From positions 9,589,378-9,653,377 of the forward strand of contig JAJHZJ010000061.1 of NCBI GenBank assembly GCA_023548195.1: a stretch of DNA of 64,000 nucleotides. Direction: 5' to 3'. The notes under the pieces were generated by a model. That model worked only from the letters and a program-made list of their open reading frames with translations, was not told the DNA's origin and searched no databases. Below are positions 53,886 through 64,000 of this stretch, one piece after another. The DNA comes from Bettongia penicillata ogilbyi (lineage: Eukaryota > Chordata > Mammalia > Diprotodontia > Potoroidae). The position numbers and the translations under genes are program-made. The stretch's first letter is position 1. Each line of letters begins with the position of its first letter.

Positions 53886-54911
53886 TTCCCATTCTACATG
53901 CACTTCATAGATAGAAGGTTTTTTGTAGGACATCACTGTCCTTTCAAGGTGGTCCCCAGGTTCATTTGAACTTTATTTCACTTGGAGTGATTTTCAGTAG
54001 ATCCTGTCAATAATCTTTTGCATCAACCGAGCAACAATAGAAAAAAAAAGTCTTTTGTAGTTATTTTTTTTTCCTCCAAGAAGGTAATTTTCCTCACATT
54101 TCTTAGTGACGATGGAAGCAACACCTCTTTTCACTCAATTCTATGAGATGAATATGACCTCACAGGCACATCTGAAACGTATTGGAATATGATCCACTAA
54201 GCTTCCTCAAGAGCAGGTCATGCTAGACTAACCTTATTTCCTCTTTTGATAGGATTACAGAACTGGGGATGCTATAGCTATAGGTTATTTAGCTTCTAGC
54301 AAAGCACTTGATAAGATTCCTCTTGCTAATTGTCTAAAAAAAAGTAAAAACCTAGGTTAGGGGATAATACAATTAGGTGACTTCAGAATTTGTTGAATGG
54401 TTGGAGCCAAATTGTTAATGGTTAACCAATACTGATTAGCCATCAAATCTATTAATAGTTTGATGTCAACTTGAAAGGAATTCTCTAGTAGAATGCCCCA
54501 GGAAGCTGTGCTGCTTAGCATTTTTATCAATGACTTATATAAAGGCATACTAAGTTTGTGTTTATTGTAGAAGTGCTTATTAAATTTGTAAATGACTTAA
54601 AACTGGGAAGGATAACAAACACACTAGATGATATGCAGGATCAAAAAAACATATTGACAGACTAGAATATTGGACCAAACAGAGTAAGATAAAGTTTAAT
54701 AGAGAAAAATATAGTGTCATACAATTTTTTTCAGAAATCAACTTTGCAAGAATAAGATGGGGGGCTGTAATTAGAGAGCAATCCATGTGAAAAGGATCTT
54801 GGGGTGGGGACAATGTGGGGCTCTAGTTGACTAAAGTTTCAGTATGAACTGGCTGCAGGTTTGGAAGCCAAGAAAAGGACCACAGTCTTAATCTGCTTTA
54901 AGTGAGGCATA

Positions 54912-54998
54912 GTGTTTATGCCTTTTTCATTTCATGGAGTGCAATCTGGTGAAACCTATAGACCTCTTCTCGGAATAATTTTTTTTAAATGCATAACG
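54912..54998. mobile_element. hAT-type fragment (same family as 53.2 kb)
   Basis: 'tgcctttttcatttcatggag' to 'taattttttttaaatgcata'; only one half remains. Confidence 0.65.
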
Positions 54999-55043
54999 CT
55001 TCATCAGACCTCATCTGAAGTTTAATGGGCATGAAATTTTAAG

Positions 55044-55530
55044 AAGAACTAAGGGGCCATTGTGTAGATAGATATCTGGCATTGAGGTCAAGAAGGCCTG
55101 GATTCAAGTCCTCCATCTCATCACACTGTGATTCTAAGTCTCTTAGTGCCCTATGCAAGGGCAATTAAGTGGTGCAGTGGATAGTGATTAGGCCTGGAGT
55201 TAAGAAGATTGAATTCTTCTGAATTCAAATGCAGCCTCACACACTTACTAGCTGTGTTATCTTAGGCAGGTCACTCTGTTTACCTCAGTTTCTCTATCTG
55301 TAAAATGAACTGGAGAAAGAGTGATAAACCACTCCAGTATCTTTGCCAAGAAAATCCCAAATGATTTCATGAAGTGTTGCTAATGACTGAAACAAAGGAA
55401 CAACAAACCCTGGGCAACTCTCTGTAAGTTGCAGAAGAGTTGTTGATTTATATTGGTAGACGGAGTTACCTCACCTGGAACTCTCTACACCAGTAAAAGC
55501 ATAGGTCCTAGTAGAAAAAAAAAATAGTTA
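55044..55530 (+). mobile_element. SINE-E, split by SINE-A
   Basis: tRNA-type head 'ggattcaagtcctcc' and body 'ctcttagtgccctatgcaa' resume after the insertion with 'ctgggcaactctctgtaag', 'gttacctcacctggaactc' and an A-run at ~55515-55525. Confidence 0.7.
55157..55402 (+). mobile_element. SINE-A nested in SINE-E
   Basis: Full sense copy 'taagtggtgcagtggatag' to 'actgaaacaaaggaacaac'. The flanks 'ccctatgcaa' and 'ccctgggcaa' look like a mutated ~10-bp target duplication. Confidence 0.85.
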
Positions 55531-56020
55531 AGCTGGATATACCTGAACAAGGATGACTAGGCTGGCAAAGAGCCTCAAGATCATCCTATATGAGGACAGG
55601 TTAAAAGAAATGGAGGTGTATAAATGGGAGAAGAGATATGTGAAAGACATGATCACTAATCTTAAATAATTGGAGGGGCTGTCATATTTTAGAGGGATTA
55701 GGCTTGTTCAAATCTGTCCTAAAATGCAGAACGAGGAGCAATAGCCACGTTTTGCAAATAGATGGAAGGTGCAAAGAGGAAAATTAAAGCCCCATGTCAG
55801 GACAATTTTCCTAACCATTACAGCACTCCCCTCTTTTGGGAGGCAATGGGCTTCCCTTATTGGAGGTCTTCAAGCAAAGACTGGATAACTTTATGCTACA
55901 TTGTAGATGATTAATCAATATTTGTTGACTGATAGGGAGGAGAATTTTTCTGGCATCTATTTGACCAGATAGCAGCTGAGATCCTACTTCTAATTAATGA
56001 ATTCTCTGATTCTGTGGCCC

Positions 56021-56264
56021 CTGAATAGAATATGGCCATGGAAGGCCATGCTTTTCACAAAAACTATAACTTGACTAAAGGGATAGGATTGCATACACCG
56101 AGACAGTGTAGAAATCCACAGAGCAAAGCCAGGAAACATGAAGGAAGGAATTTGTTTGCTGTGACAGGATAAACAGAAGGTACTGAACACACAATGTGGC
56201 AGTAATTTATTATAGCCCATTTGGCCAGAAGATGGGATAAAATGATGAGTTCAAGGGGTATGGT
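56021..56264. other. Anonymous sequence
   Basis: Nothing recognised. Confidence 0.4.
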
Positions 56265-56582
56265 GGAAGAGAATAATGATGATGGATGTTGACTATTTCA
56301 ATATCTGCTCAACTTTCATACTAAAGACAAAAATACATGAGAAATTTTTGCCTTGCTCCTGATAATAACTTCATTCTTCTGATAGTAACAGGAAGGAATA
56401 AGAGGATTGTTTTGCTAAACCTAAATCTGACAATAAGGAGAAACTGGGTGACCAACATTTAGAGTAAATTACCATACCATTTTAAAGTTCATGATGCATC
56501 AGTAATGGGGGAATGTCAGTTGTAATATGATGTATACATGAGATTTTGGAAGAGCACATCCCAAAGAGTTCATTTTCCACCT

Positions 56583-56880
56583 GACTGTCTTCCTGGACTT
56601 AATTATTTCCAGAAACTCATCATTCTGAATGATGAAATCAACCGCGAAACACCTCCTTAGCACACACACACACTCATATCCTGGAGCCCCTCTGTCCCTC
56701 TGGTTGGAGTGGATGGGAAGTGGTCAACTGAGAGCTCTTCCCTGATTCTCCACCATTCACGGAGGCCACTCAGCAAATCCTCCTCATCATTTCCCTGTAG
56801 GTGATTTTCCTGGACTTCCTCATTTCCAGAAATTCATTATTCTGCAATAATCAACTCAGAAATCCATACCTCAGATAATT
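56583..56880 (+). repeat. ~75-bp direct repeat, 216 bp apart
   Basis: 56590-56660 and 56806-56878 share 'ttcctggactt...tttccagaaa(c/t)tcat(c/t)attctg' with later mutations; a CA run lies at ~56661-56673 between them. Confidence 0.6.
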
Positions 56881-56899
56881 TCCCACCCTGACTGTAGGA

Positions 56900-57082
56900 T
56901 TTCATTATGTCCCTGAGCTGGTTCACCTCATCCTCCCTGCTATTCAGCTTCTTTTATGTATTGTCTCTCCCATTAGATTGTAAGATTCTTGAGGGCAGGA
57001 ACTATCTTATGCCTTTTTTTGTATCCCCAGGACTTAACACAGTACACATAGTGGACTCTCAGTAAATATATATTGACTCTCA
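56900..57082 (+). mobile_element. L2 3' end
   Basis: 'ttagattgtaagattcttgagg', 'ccaggacttaacacagtac'. Confidence 0.75.
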
Positions 57083-58581
57083 TTCTGACTCTGCTTCAGA
57101 GAAAGAACAGGTAGGATCCCATGGTCTAAGATTATAGAACTCCAATCAAGAAGAATTAGATTTTTAGAAAACCTGGGTATGACAATGCCTTTCTTTTTTC
57201 TTTCTTTTTGTTCTTTGTTAAATGAGTGGAGGGAGTAGGAGGGAGAGAGACTAATTGACTCTCTTGTTAATAAAGAAACAGGGCATTGTTCAGAGGAATA
57301 AGACACATGGAGGATGAAAGGAAGAGCAGAAAGGTCAGCACAAATAAAAGCTCAAGACAAGAAGAGCTGAGAGAAATGGGGGGGAGACCCAAAAAATGGG
57401 GGGGAGACCCTAAAAGATGTTATGAAGCTATTATGGTTAGCATGGAAAAGGAAAATAAGAAAAATGACAGGGTCATAACTAGGCAGAATTATCAAAAGTG
57501 ATGGCAAAAAGGAGGCAGAACTACTCAACCTTAATTTGTATGTTTTCTCTACCCAGAGAATGATCCTCAGGAAATTGAATCCCAATTTCATTGTGGAGCA
57601 CATCATAATGGATGAGGCAATGTAGTCAATGAAGTCAAGCTTCTAACTTGGTTCTGTGAACAGGGCAATTAATTTAATGCCTATGTACTTCTGACAACTC
57701 ATCTCAGATAGATTTGCAACTTAATACAATCTAGTCCAATCCAAAAGCATTTATTTATTTATTTTAAGTTTTCGATATTCATTTTCACAAAATTTTGAGT
57801 TCCAAATTTTCTCCCCATCTCTCTCCTCCCCCACCCCAAAATGCTGAACATTCTGATTATCCCTTGCACCATCTGCCCTCCCTTCTAACAACCCTCCCTT
57901 CCCTTATCCCCATCTTGTTTCTTGTTCTGTAGGGCAAGACAAATTTCTATACCCCATTACCTGTATTTCTTATTTCCCAGTTGTATATAAAAACAATTAT
58001 TGACATTTGTTCCTAAAACCTTGAGCTCCAACTTCTCTTTCTTCCTCCCTTCTCACCCAGCCCCACTGAGAAGGCAAGAAATTCAACATATGCTATATAT
58101 ATATGTCGTTTTGCAAAAGACTTCCATAATAGTCATGTTGTATAAGACTAACTATATTTCCTTCCAAACTATCCTGCCCCCCATTTCTTCTATTCTCTCT
58201 TTTGACCTTGTCCCTCCAGAAAAATGTTTACTTACAATTGCCTCCTCCTCTCATTTGCCCTCCCTTCCGTCATCCCCCCCCCACCCTGCTTATCCCCTTC
58301 TCCCCTACTTTCCTGTAGTGTAAGATAGGTTTTCATACCAAATTGAATGTGCATGTTATTCCTTCCTTGAGCCAAACATAACGAGAATAAACTTCACTTT
58401 TTCCCCCTGATCTACCCCCTTTTACCCTCCATTGAAAAAGCTTTTTGTTGCCTCTTTTGTGAGAGATAATTTGCCCCATTCCATTTCTCCCTTTCTCCTC
58501 CCAATATATTCCTCTCTCACCCCTTAATTTTATTTTTTTAAAATATGATCCCTTCCTATTCAACTTATCCTGTGCTCTCTG

Positions 58582-58591
58582 TCTGTCTGTC

Positions 58592-58634
<43 letters not shown>

Positions 58635-58642
58635 GTATGTGT

Positions 58643-58674
<32 letters not shown>
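58582..58674. repeat. (TA)n(TATG)n(TG)n in half-L1 3'UTR
   Basis: Expanded version of the CA-repeat present at the same place in the other copies (47337-47410, 63572-63600). Confidence 0.9.
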
Positions 58675-58801
58675 ATAATCCTTCCAACAACCCAGATACT
58701 GAGAAAAGTTTCAAGAGTTATAAAAATTATCTTTCCATGTAGGAATGTAAGCAATTCAACTTTAGTAAGTCCCTTGTGATTTGTCTTTCCTGTTTACCTT
58801 T

Positions 58802-59826
58802 TCATGCTTCTCTTGATTCTTGTGTTTGACAGTCAAATTTTCTTTTCAGCTCTGGTCTTTTCATCAAGAATGTTTGGAAGTCCTCTAGTTCATTGAATGA
58901 CCATTTTTCCCCTAAAGAATTATACTCAGTTTTGCTGGGTGGATGATTTTTGGTTTTAATCTCAGTTCCTTTGACTTCTGGAATACCATATTCTAAGCCC
59001 TTCAATCTCTTAAGGTAGAAGATGCTAGATATTGTGTTATCCTGTTTGTATTTCCACAGTACTTGAGTTGTTTATTTCTAGCTGCTTACAATATTTTCTC
59101 CTTGACCTGGGAATTCTGGAACTTGGCTACAAGATTACTAGGAGTTTTTCTTTTCAGGTTTCTTTGAGGTGGTGATTGGTGGATTCTTTCAATATTTATT
59201 TGCCCCTCTGGTTCTAGAATATCAGGGCAGTTTTCCTTGATAATTTCATGAAAGATGATGTCTAGGCTCTTTTTTTGATGATGGCTTTCAAGTAGTCCCA
59301 TAATGTTTAAATTGTCTCTCTTGGATCTATTTTCCAGGTTAGTTGTTTTTCCAATGAGATACTTCACATTATCTTCTGTTTTTTCATTCTTTTGGTTTTT
59401 TTTTGTAATTTCTTGGTTTCTCATAAAGCCATTAGCTTCCATCTTCTTCATTCTGATTTTTAAAGAACTATTTTCTTCAGTGGACTTTTGAACCTCTTTT
59501 TCCATTTGACTAATTTTGCTTTTTAAAGCCTTCTTCTCCTCACTGGCTTTTTGGACCTCTTTTGCCAATGGAGTTGGCCTATTTTGAAAGGTGTTATTTT
59601 CTTCAGCATTTTTTTGGGTCTCCTTTAGCAATCATTTGACTCTCTTTTCATGATTTTCTTGCATTGCTCTCATTTTTCTTCCCAATTTTTCCTCCACCTC
59701 TCTTACTTGATTTTCAAAATCGTTTTTGAGCTCTTCCATTGCCTGAGCCTATTGTATATGTATTTTGGAGGTTGTGGATGCAGAAGCCTTGACTTTTATG
59801 TCTTCCTCTGATGCATTGTTCTTCCC
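58802..59826 (-). pseudogene. Half-L1 ORF1, truncated and frameshifted
   Basis: Same ORF1 family as 46103-47201. From the 5' side: coiled-coil heptads (KETQKNAEENNT, KSKISQMEKEVQKSTEEN), RRM-like (RDNLNIMGLLESHHQKKSLD, NIERIHQSPP, NLVAKF), then after a break the C-terminal end (EKWSFNELEDFQTFLMKRPE). Frames at 59631-59086 and 59005-58802 are separated by a frameshift/stop, and the coiled-coil start is also interrupted. Non-functional. Confidence 0.85.
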
Positions 59827-59855
59827 CATTCAAAAGGATAGTAAAACCCCATCAC

Positions 59856-60085
59856 TCTTATTGTTTAGTTATTTTTGGTCATGTTCAGTTCTTCATGACC
59901 TCATTTAGGATTTTCTTGGCAAAGATACTCGAGTGATTTGCTATTTCCTTCTCCAGCTCATTTTATAGATGAAGAAACTGCGGCAAACAAAGTGAAATGA
60001 TTTACCCAGGGCCTGAAGCTGGATTTGAACTTAGATCTTCCTGACTCTGAGTCTGGTACTCTATCCACTGTACCACCTAGGGACA
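59856..60085 (-). mobile_element. SINE-A, antisense
   Basis: 'tttggtcatgttcagttcttc' to 'tatccactgtaccacctag'. Confidence 0.85.
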
Positions 60086-60524
60086 TGATTCTTGCCCCAG
60101 GAATTATGGTCTTCAGTGATGGAAGGGGTTGCCACACCAGTAGTTTCCTACACTGACAAAATTGTAACTCTCTCCTTTCATGTATTTTCACATAGGCAAG
60201 AAGAGAGAAAAGTAACACTCTACTGCCCACAATGACTTTAGGACACTAGGCTACAGTGAGCTGCATTCCAAGATATGAGAAAAACTTGTAGGCAAGATTG
60301 CTGAGCTAATGTTGGCGATCTTTGAGAAAACTCAGCAAATGGAAGGGGGCAATGAGATCAGAGGTAGGCAAATATCCTACTTTTAAATAAGGGAAAGAAG
60401 GTAGATTTCTCCAACTGTGTATTGGTGAACTTGACTGTTCACCTGGCAGTTTAGAATGCATTACTGAAAAGGGATGATTTATGAGCATGCAGAAAGGGAA
60501 GCAATGATCATATGATTATAGTTT

Positions 60525-60645
60525 TAAAACTAGATGAGACCTTAAAGATCATCTAGGTACATAATCTAGGTGTCATCTTTGACTCCTCATTCTTCTTCGC
60601 TTTCTATATTCAATTAGTTGCTTAGTTCTATAGATTCTACTGACA
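60525..60645 (+). mobile_element. L3-like tail scrap then L2 fragment
   Basis: 'ctagatgagaccttaaagatc' (reversed L3-like tail), then L2 sense 'tgtcatctttgactcctcattc', 'tattcaattagttgc'. Confidence 0.5.
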
Positions 60646-60734
60646 GAATTATGGGAATTCATGAACCACATTGACTCCATCTTGTGACTCAATTCTGGAC
60701 CTAGTTTAGTTCCCTTTATATTAGATTATGGATC

Positions 60735-61634
60735 GAGTCCAATTTTATTTTTGTGAGAAAGCTGCATCCAAAGTCTCCAAGAAAAATTTGAATTGGCCTC
60801 CTGGCCCACAGATAGGGTGGGAATCAAGCAGCTGATCACAGTAGAATTGCAAGGAATTCTTTGCTGGCACTGAGGATGAATTCTCTAGCTTTGCCATGCT
60901 TGGATCTGGGTTGCAGTCTTGAGTAGCAGTCCTGGGACAAGGAGGTATGATGGAGCTTGTGGTACTGTGGAGAGGGAATCTTCATCACCTTTTCAAGGCA
61001 GAAAGATGCTTGCCTTCACTCACAGACCACAGCACAGGACAGGAAAGGAGTAAATACCTCTCCTTTGATCATACCATTTTGGAAGAACTGAAAATTTCCA
61101 GGTCCCTAGAAGTATCTCTGAAAACAGCTGCACAAAACCCCTGAAGTGTGGGACAGTACACCACTCCTCCCCCACTGGAAGCAGAGTCCTATCTTGACAA
61201 AGAGTTAGAAAGTAAAATATTTGACTGGGAAGATGAGCAGACAGCATAAAAACTCAGACTGTAGAATCTTACTTTGGTGACAAAGACCAAAACATACGAC
61301 CAGAAGAAAACAAAGTCAAAGCTCGTATACCTAAAGCCTCCAAGAAAAATATGAATTGATCTCAGACCATGAAAGAGCTCAAAAAGGATTTTGAAAATCA
61401 AGGAAGATAAGTAGAGGAAAAATTGGGAAGAGAAATGAGAGTGATGCAAGAAAATCATGAGAAACAAGTCGACAGTTTGCTAAACGAGAACCATGAAAAT
61501 GCTGAGGAAAATACTTTAAAAAATGACTCACCCACAGGGCAAAAGAACTCCAAAAAGCCAATGAGGAGAAGAATGCCTTAAAAATCAGAATTGGACAAAT
61601 GGAAAAGGAGGTCCAAAATCTCATTGAAAAAAAT
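60735..61634 (+). mobile_element. Autonomous-type L1: 5'UTR and ORF1 start, interrupted
   Basis: A different L1 family from the half-L1s by its 5'UTR ('caagcagctgatcacagtag', 'gaaaacagctgcacaaaacc', 'gtgtgggacagtac'). ORF1 begins near 61231 ('atgagcagacagcataaa') and continues as a broken frame into the coiled coil: KELKKDFENQ-type text at ~61375, 'aatgaggagaagaatgcc' at 61561. It ends where the half-L1 begins at ~61640. A ~30-bp ORF1-like scrap at ~60772-60803 duplicates 61340-61371. Confidence 0.65.
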
Positions 61635-61639
61635 AATTT

Positions 61640-64000
61640 CTGTGGCGAGGAGCCAAGATGGTGGAGTAGAAAGACACACATACCCTAGCTCCTAACACAC
61701 AGCCCATAAAATACCTGTAAAAAAGAACTCCCAACAAATTCTGGAGCAGCAGAAGCCACAGAACAATGGAGTGGAGGAGATTTCTGTTCCAGAGAGACCT
61801 GAAAAACTGACACCAAAGGCCGTCATGCACCGGACCCGGAGCAGAGCCCAGCCACGTGGCACTGAGAGGAACCAAGCAGGCTTCAGGGACAGAATCTCCA
61901 GCGGCCATGCAAGTCCCTTCCACCCACGGGCACAAAGGTCAGTGAGAGAGCCTTTTTGGCTGGCCGAGAGGGGAGTAGGGTGTCTCCATAACTCGGGCCC
62001 CCTTGGGAGGCAGCAGAGGACAGGAGCTCCCAAAGCAGACAGGAGCTTGGATCCATTGTTGAAGGTCTCTGCATAAACCCCCTGAGGGAACTGAGCCCTG
62101 TGAGGTGGCCCTGCCCCCACCTAAACCCCTCAGGGAACTGAGCCCCGTGCTGTGGCCCTGCCCCTACCTGAGCAGCTGAATTTAATCTCATACTGAATAG
62201 CAGCCCTGCCCCCACTGAAAGACCTGAGGCTGGGAAGCAGCATTGGAATCTCAGACCCCAAGCACTAGCTGGGTGGATCTGGAGGTGAGGTGGGTGTGGA
62301 AAGGAATCTCAGAAGTCAAGTAACTGGCTGTGAAACTGCCCAGAAAAGGGGGGGAAAAAAAGACCATAGAAGGTTACTTTCTTGGTGAACAGATATCTCC
62401 TCTCTTCCTTTCTAATGAGGAAGAACAATGCTTACCATTAGGGAAAGACATAGAAGTCAAGGCTTCTGTATCCCAAACATCCAAAACAAATATTCAATGG
62501 ACTCAGGCCATGGAAGAGCTCAAAAAGGATTTTGAAAATCAAGTGAGAGAGGTCGAGGAAAAACTGGGAAGAGAAATGAGAGAGATGCAAGAAAAGCATG
62601 AAAAGTAGGTCAGCACCTTGCTAAAGGAAACCCCAAAAAATGCTGAAGAAAATAACACCTTGAAAAATAGGATCACTCGATTGGCAAAAGAGGTTCAAAA
62701 AGCCAATGAGGAGAAGAATGCTTTAAAAAAGCAGAATTATCCAAATGGAAAAAGAGGTTCAAAAACTCACTGAAGTAAATAGTTCTTTCAAAATTAGAAT
62801 GGAACAGATGGAGGCTAATGACTTTATGAGAAATCAAGAAATCACCAAACAAAACCAAAAGAATGAAAAAATGGAAGATAATGTGAAATATCTCATTGGA
62901 AAACAACTGACCTGGAAAATAGATCCAGGAGAGACAATTTAAAAATTATGGGACTACCTGAAAGCCAGGATCAAAAAAAGAGCCTAGACATCATCTTTCA
63001 TGAAATTATCAAGGAAAACTGCCCCAATATTCTAGAACCAGAGGGCAAAGTAAATATTGAAAGAATCCACCAATCACCACTGGAAACACATCCAAAAAGA
63101 GAAAGTCCTAGGAACATTGTGGCCAAATTCTAGAGTTCCTGGTCAAGGAGAAAATATTGCAAGCAGTTAGAAAGAAACAACTCAAGTATTGTGGAAATAC
63201 AATCAGGATAACACAATATCTAGCAGCTTCTACAATAAGGGATGGAAGGTTGTGGAATAGGATATTCCAGAAGTCAATGGAACCAAGACTAAAACCAAGA
63301 ATCACCTACCCAGCTAAACTGAGTATAATACTTCAGGGGAAAATATGGTCTTTCAATGAAATAGAGGACTTTCAAGCATTCTTGATGAAAAGACCAGAGC
63401 TGAAAAGAAAAATTTGACTTTCAAACACAAGAGTGAAAAGGAGCATGAAAAGGTAAACAGCAAAGAGAAGTCATAAGGGACTTAGGAAAGTTGAACTGCT
63501 TACATTCCTACATGGAAAGACAATATTTGTAACTGTTGACACTTTTTCAGTATCTGGGTAATTGGTGGGGTTATACACACACATACACACACACAGAGAG
63601 AGCATAGGGTGAATATAATAGGATGGGATCAATCTTAAAATAATGAAATTAAGCAGTATGAGAGAAATATATTGGGAGGAGAAAGGAAGGAATGAAATGG
63701 GGCAAATGATCTCTCATAAAAGAGGCAAGTAAAAGACTTTTAGGTGGAGGTTTAAGGGGGGCAGATGAGAGAAAAAACATGAAGCTTACTCTTATCACAT
63801 TCAACTAAAGGAAGGAATAAAATGCACACTCATTTTGGTATGAAAACCTATCTTACAATACAGGATAGTGGGGGAGAAGGGGATAAGCAGGGTGGGGGGA
63901 TGATGGAAGGGAGGGCAATGGGAGGAGGGAGCAATTTGAAATCAACACTCTTGGGGAGGGACAGGATCAAAGGAGAGAATAGAAGCAACAGGGGGCAGGA
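61640..64000 (+). mobile_element. Half-L1 (HAL1-like), 5'-complete, runs off window
   Basis: Starts 'ggcgaggagccaagatgg', with a 5'UTR of ~700 bp holding ~1.6 monomers (62052-62170). ORF1 region 62336-63417, then directly the family 3'UTR ('gaaaaggagcatgaaaagg', CA-repeat at 63572-63600, G-rich sequence from 63695). The 3' end lies beyond the window, so the right target duplication cannot be seen. Inserted into the coiled-coil part of another L1 ORF1. Confidence 0.9.
62336..63417 (+). pseudogene. Half-L1 ORF1, several disabling changes
   Basis: Aligned by eye with 46103: the start codon position reads CTG (62336) instead of ATG. A stop interrupts the coiled coil at ~62606 ('catgaaaagtag'), and frameshifts follow near 62727 and 62903. 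The RRM-like (MGLPESQDQKKSLD, NIERIHQSP, NIVAKF) and C-terminal (ITQYLAASTIRD, LKPRITYPAKLS) regions are readable in pieces. It retains the bases that the 46.6-kb copy lost. Non-functional. Confidence 0.88.

Larger units (their letters stand above)
54185..56020 (+). pseudogene. L3/CR1 LINE remnant with nested insertions
   Basis: Sense L3: 'caagagcaggtcatgctagac', 'cagaactggggatgctatag', 'atttttatcaatgacttatat', 'gaaaaggatcttggggtgg', then (after insertions) 'tatatgaggacaggttaaaag', 'aattggaggggctgtcatat', 'ttgggaggcaatgggcttcc'. Interrupted by a hAT fragment and by SINE-E carrying SINE-A. No open frame survives. Confidence 0.8.
57751..59828 (-). mobile_element. Half-L1 (HAL1-like), 5'-truncated, 2.1 kb
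   Basis: Minus-strand copy lacking the 5'UTR and first ~28 ORF1 codons; ORF1 passes straight into the family 3'UTR with no ORF2 between. Imperfect 11-bp flanks 'tccaaaagcat' (57740-57750) and 'ttcaaaaggat' (59829-59839) are the likely target duplication. The 3' end is (AAAT)n-like. A CA/TA stretch in the 3'UTR (58582-58674) is much expanded here. Confidence 0.85.
56265..60505 (+). mobile_element. L3/CR1 remnant in three collinear pieces
   Basis: 56265-56590 (endonuclease end, 'gttgactatttcaatatctg'), 57085-57650 ('aaggaggcagaactactcaacc', 'ttgtatgttttctctac'), and 60140-60505 ('gattgctgagctaatgttgg', 'gtgtattggtgaacttgac') in correct order and strand. Separated by L2, half-L1 and SINE-A insertions. 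Confidence 0.65.

Noticed and set aside
1..64000. CRISPR arrays, bacterial operons, phage or plasmid features
   Set aside because: No regularly spaced repeats with unique spacers, no bacterial-type gene density; the repeat content is mammalian.

Overview
This window looks like intergenic or deep-intronic DNA from a marsupial (metatherian) nuclear genome. I base that on the repeats, not on any gene. The dominant short interspersed repeat has a tRNA-type head (A box like TGGCGCAGTGG, B box like GTTCAAATC), a CORE/MIR-like middle and a tail reading 'agaaggaaatggcaaaccac'; I call it SINE-A. Other tRNA-headed families (called SINE-B, -D and -E here), abundant L2, L3/CR1 and MIR, and young L1-type elements with a 5' end containing CCAAGATGGCGG complete the picture. 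I cannot separate opossum from Australian species. Repbase family names would need a library search, so I use descriptive names. I found no convincing host protein-coding gene, rRNA, functional tRNA or CRISPR array; most long open frames are L1 ORF1 pieces or chance.

Layout. 1-25 kb: L2 and L3 3' ends, CORE-SINEs and SINE-A copies between anonymous stretches; a degenerate ~170-bp tandem repeat (11.0-11.4 kb); a two-copy unclassified long repeat (11.5-12.2 and 22.7-23.5 kb); two foldback hAT-type MITEs with 8-bp target duplications (20.8 and 23.2 kb); and an LTR-like segment (24 kb). 25-40 kb: nested MIR/SINE insertions, a ~400-bp polypyrimidine tract, long dinucleotide tracts, a Tigger-like transposon with a TA duplication (30.7 kb) and a (CCTT)n block (33.1 kb). 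40-42 kb: a long decayed L3 ORF2.

42.8-49.5 kb is the most informative part. A target-site-duplicated fragment carries only the 5' end of an L1-type element (minus strand). It is followed by a large L2 and an older L1 ORF2 interrupted by a complete ORF1-only 'half-L1' (HAL1-like) element with a 13-bp target duplication. 49.7-60.5 kb holds decayed L3 copies in the same orientation carrying many younger insertions, including a second half-L1 on the minus strand. 60.7-64 kb is an L1 5'UTR/ORF1 start invaded by a third half-L1, which runs off the end.

The half-L1 copies share one architecture: a 5'UTR with ~72-bp tandem monomers (where that end is preserved), ORF1 (coiled coil, RRM-like and C-terminal domains), then directly a ~1-kb 3'UTR with a CA-repeat and no ORF2. 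All three are disabled in ORF1. If mobile in the past, they would have needed L1 ORF2 protein in trans.

Boundaries of ancient repeats are by eye and usually good to 10-30 bp; those with target duplications are exact or nearly so.
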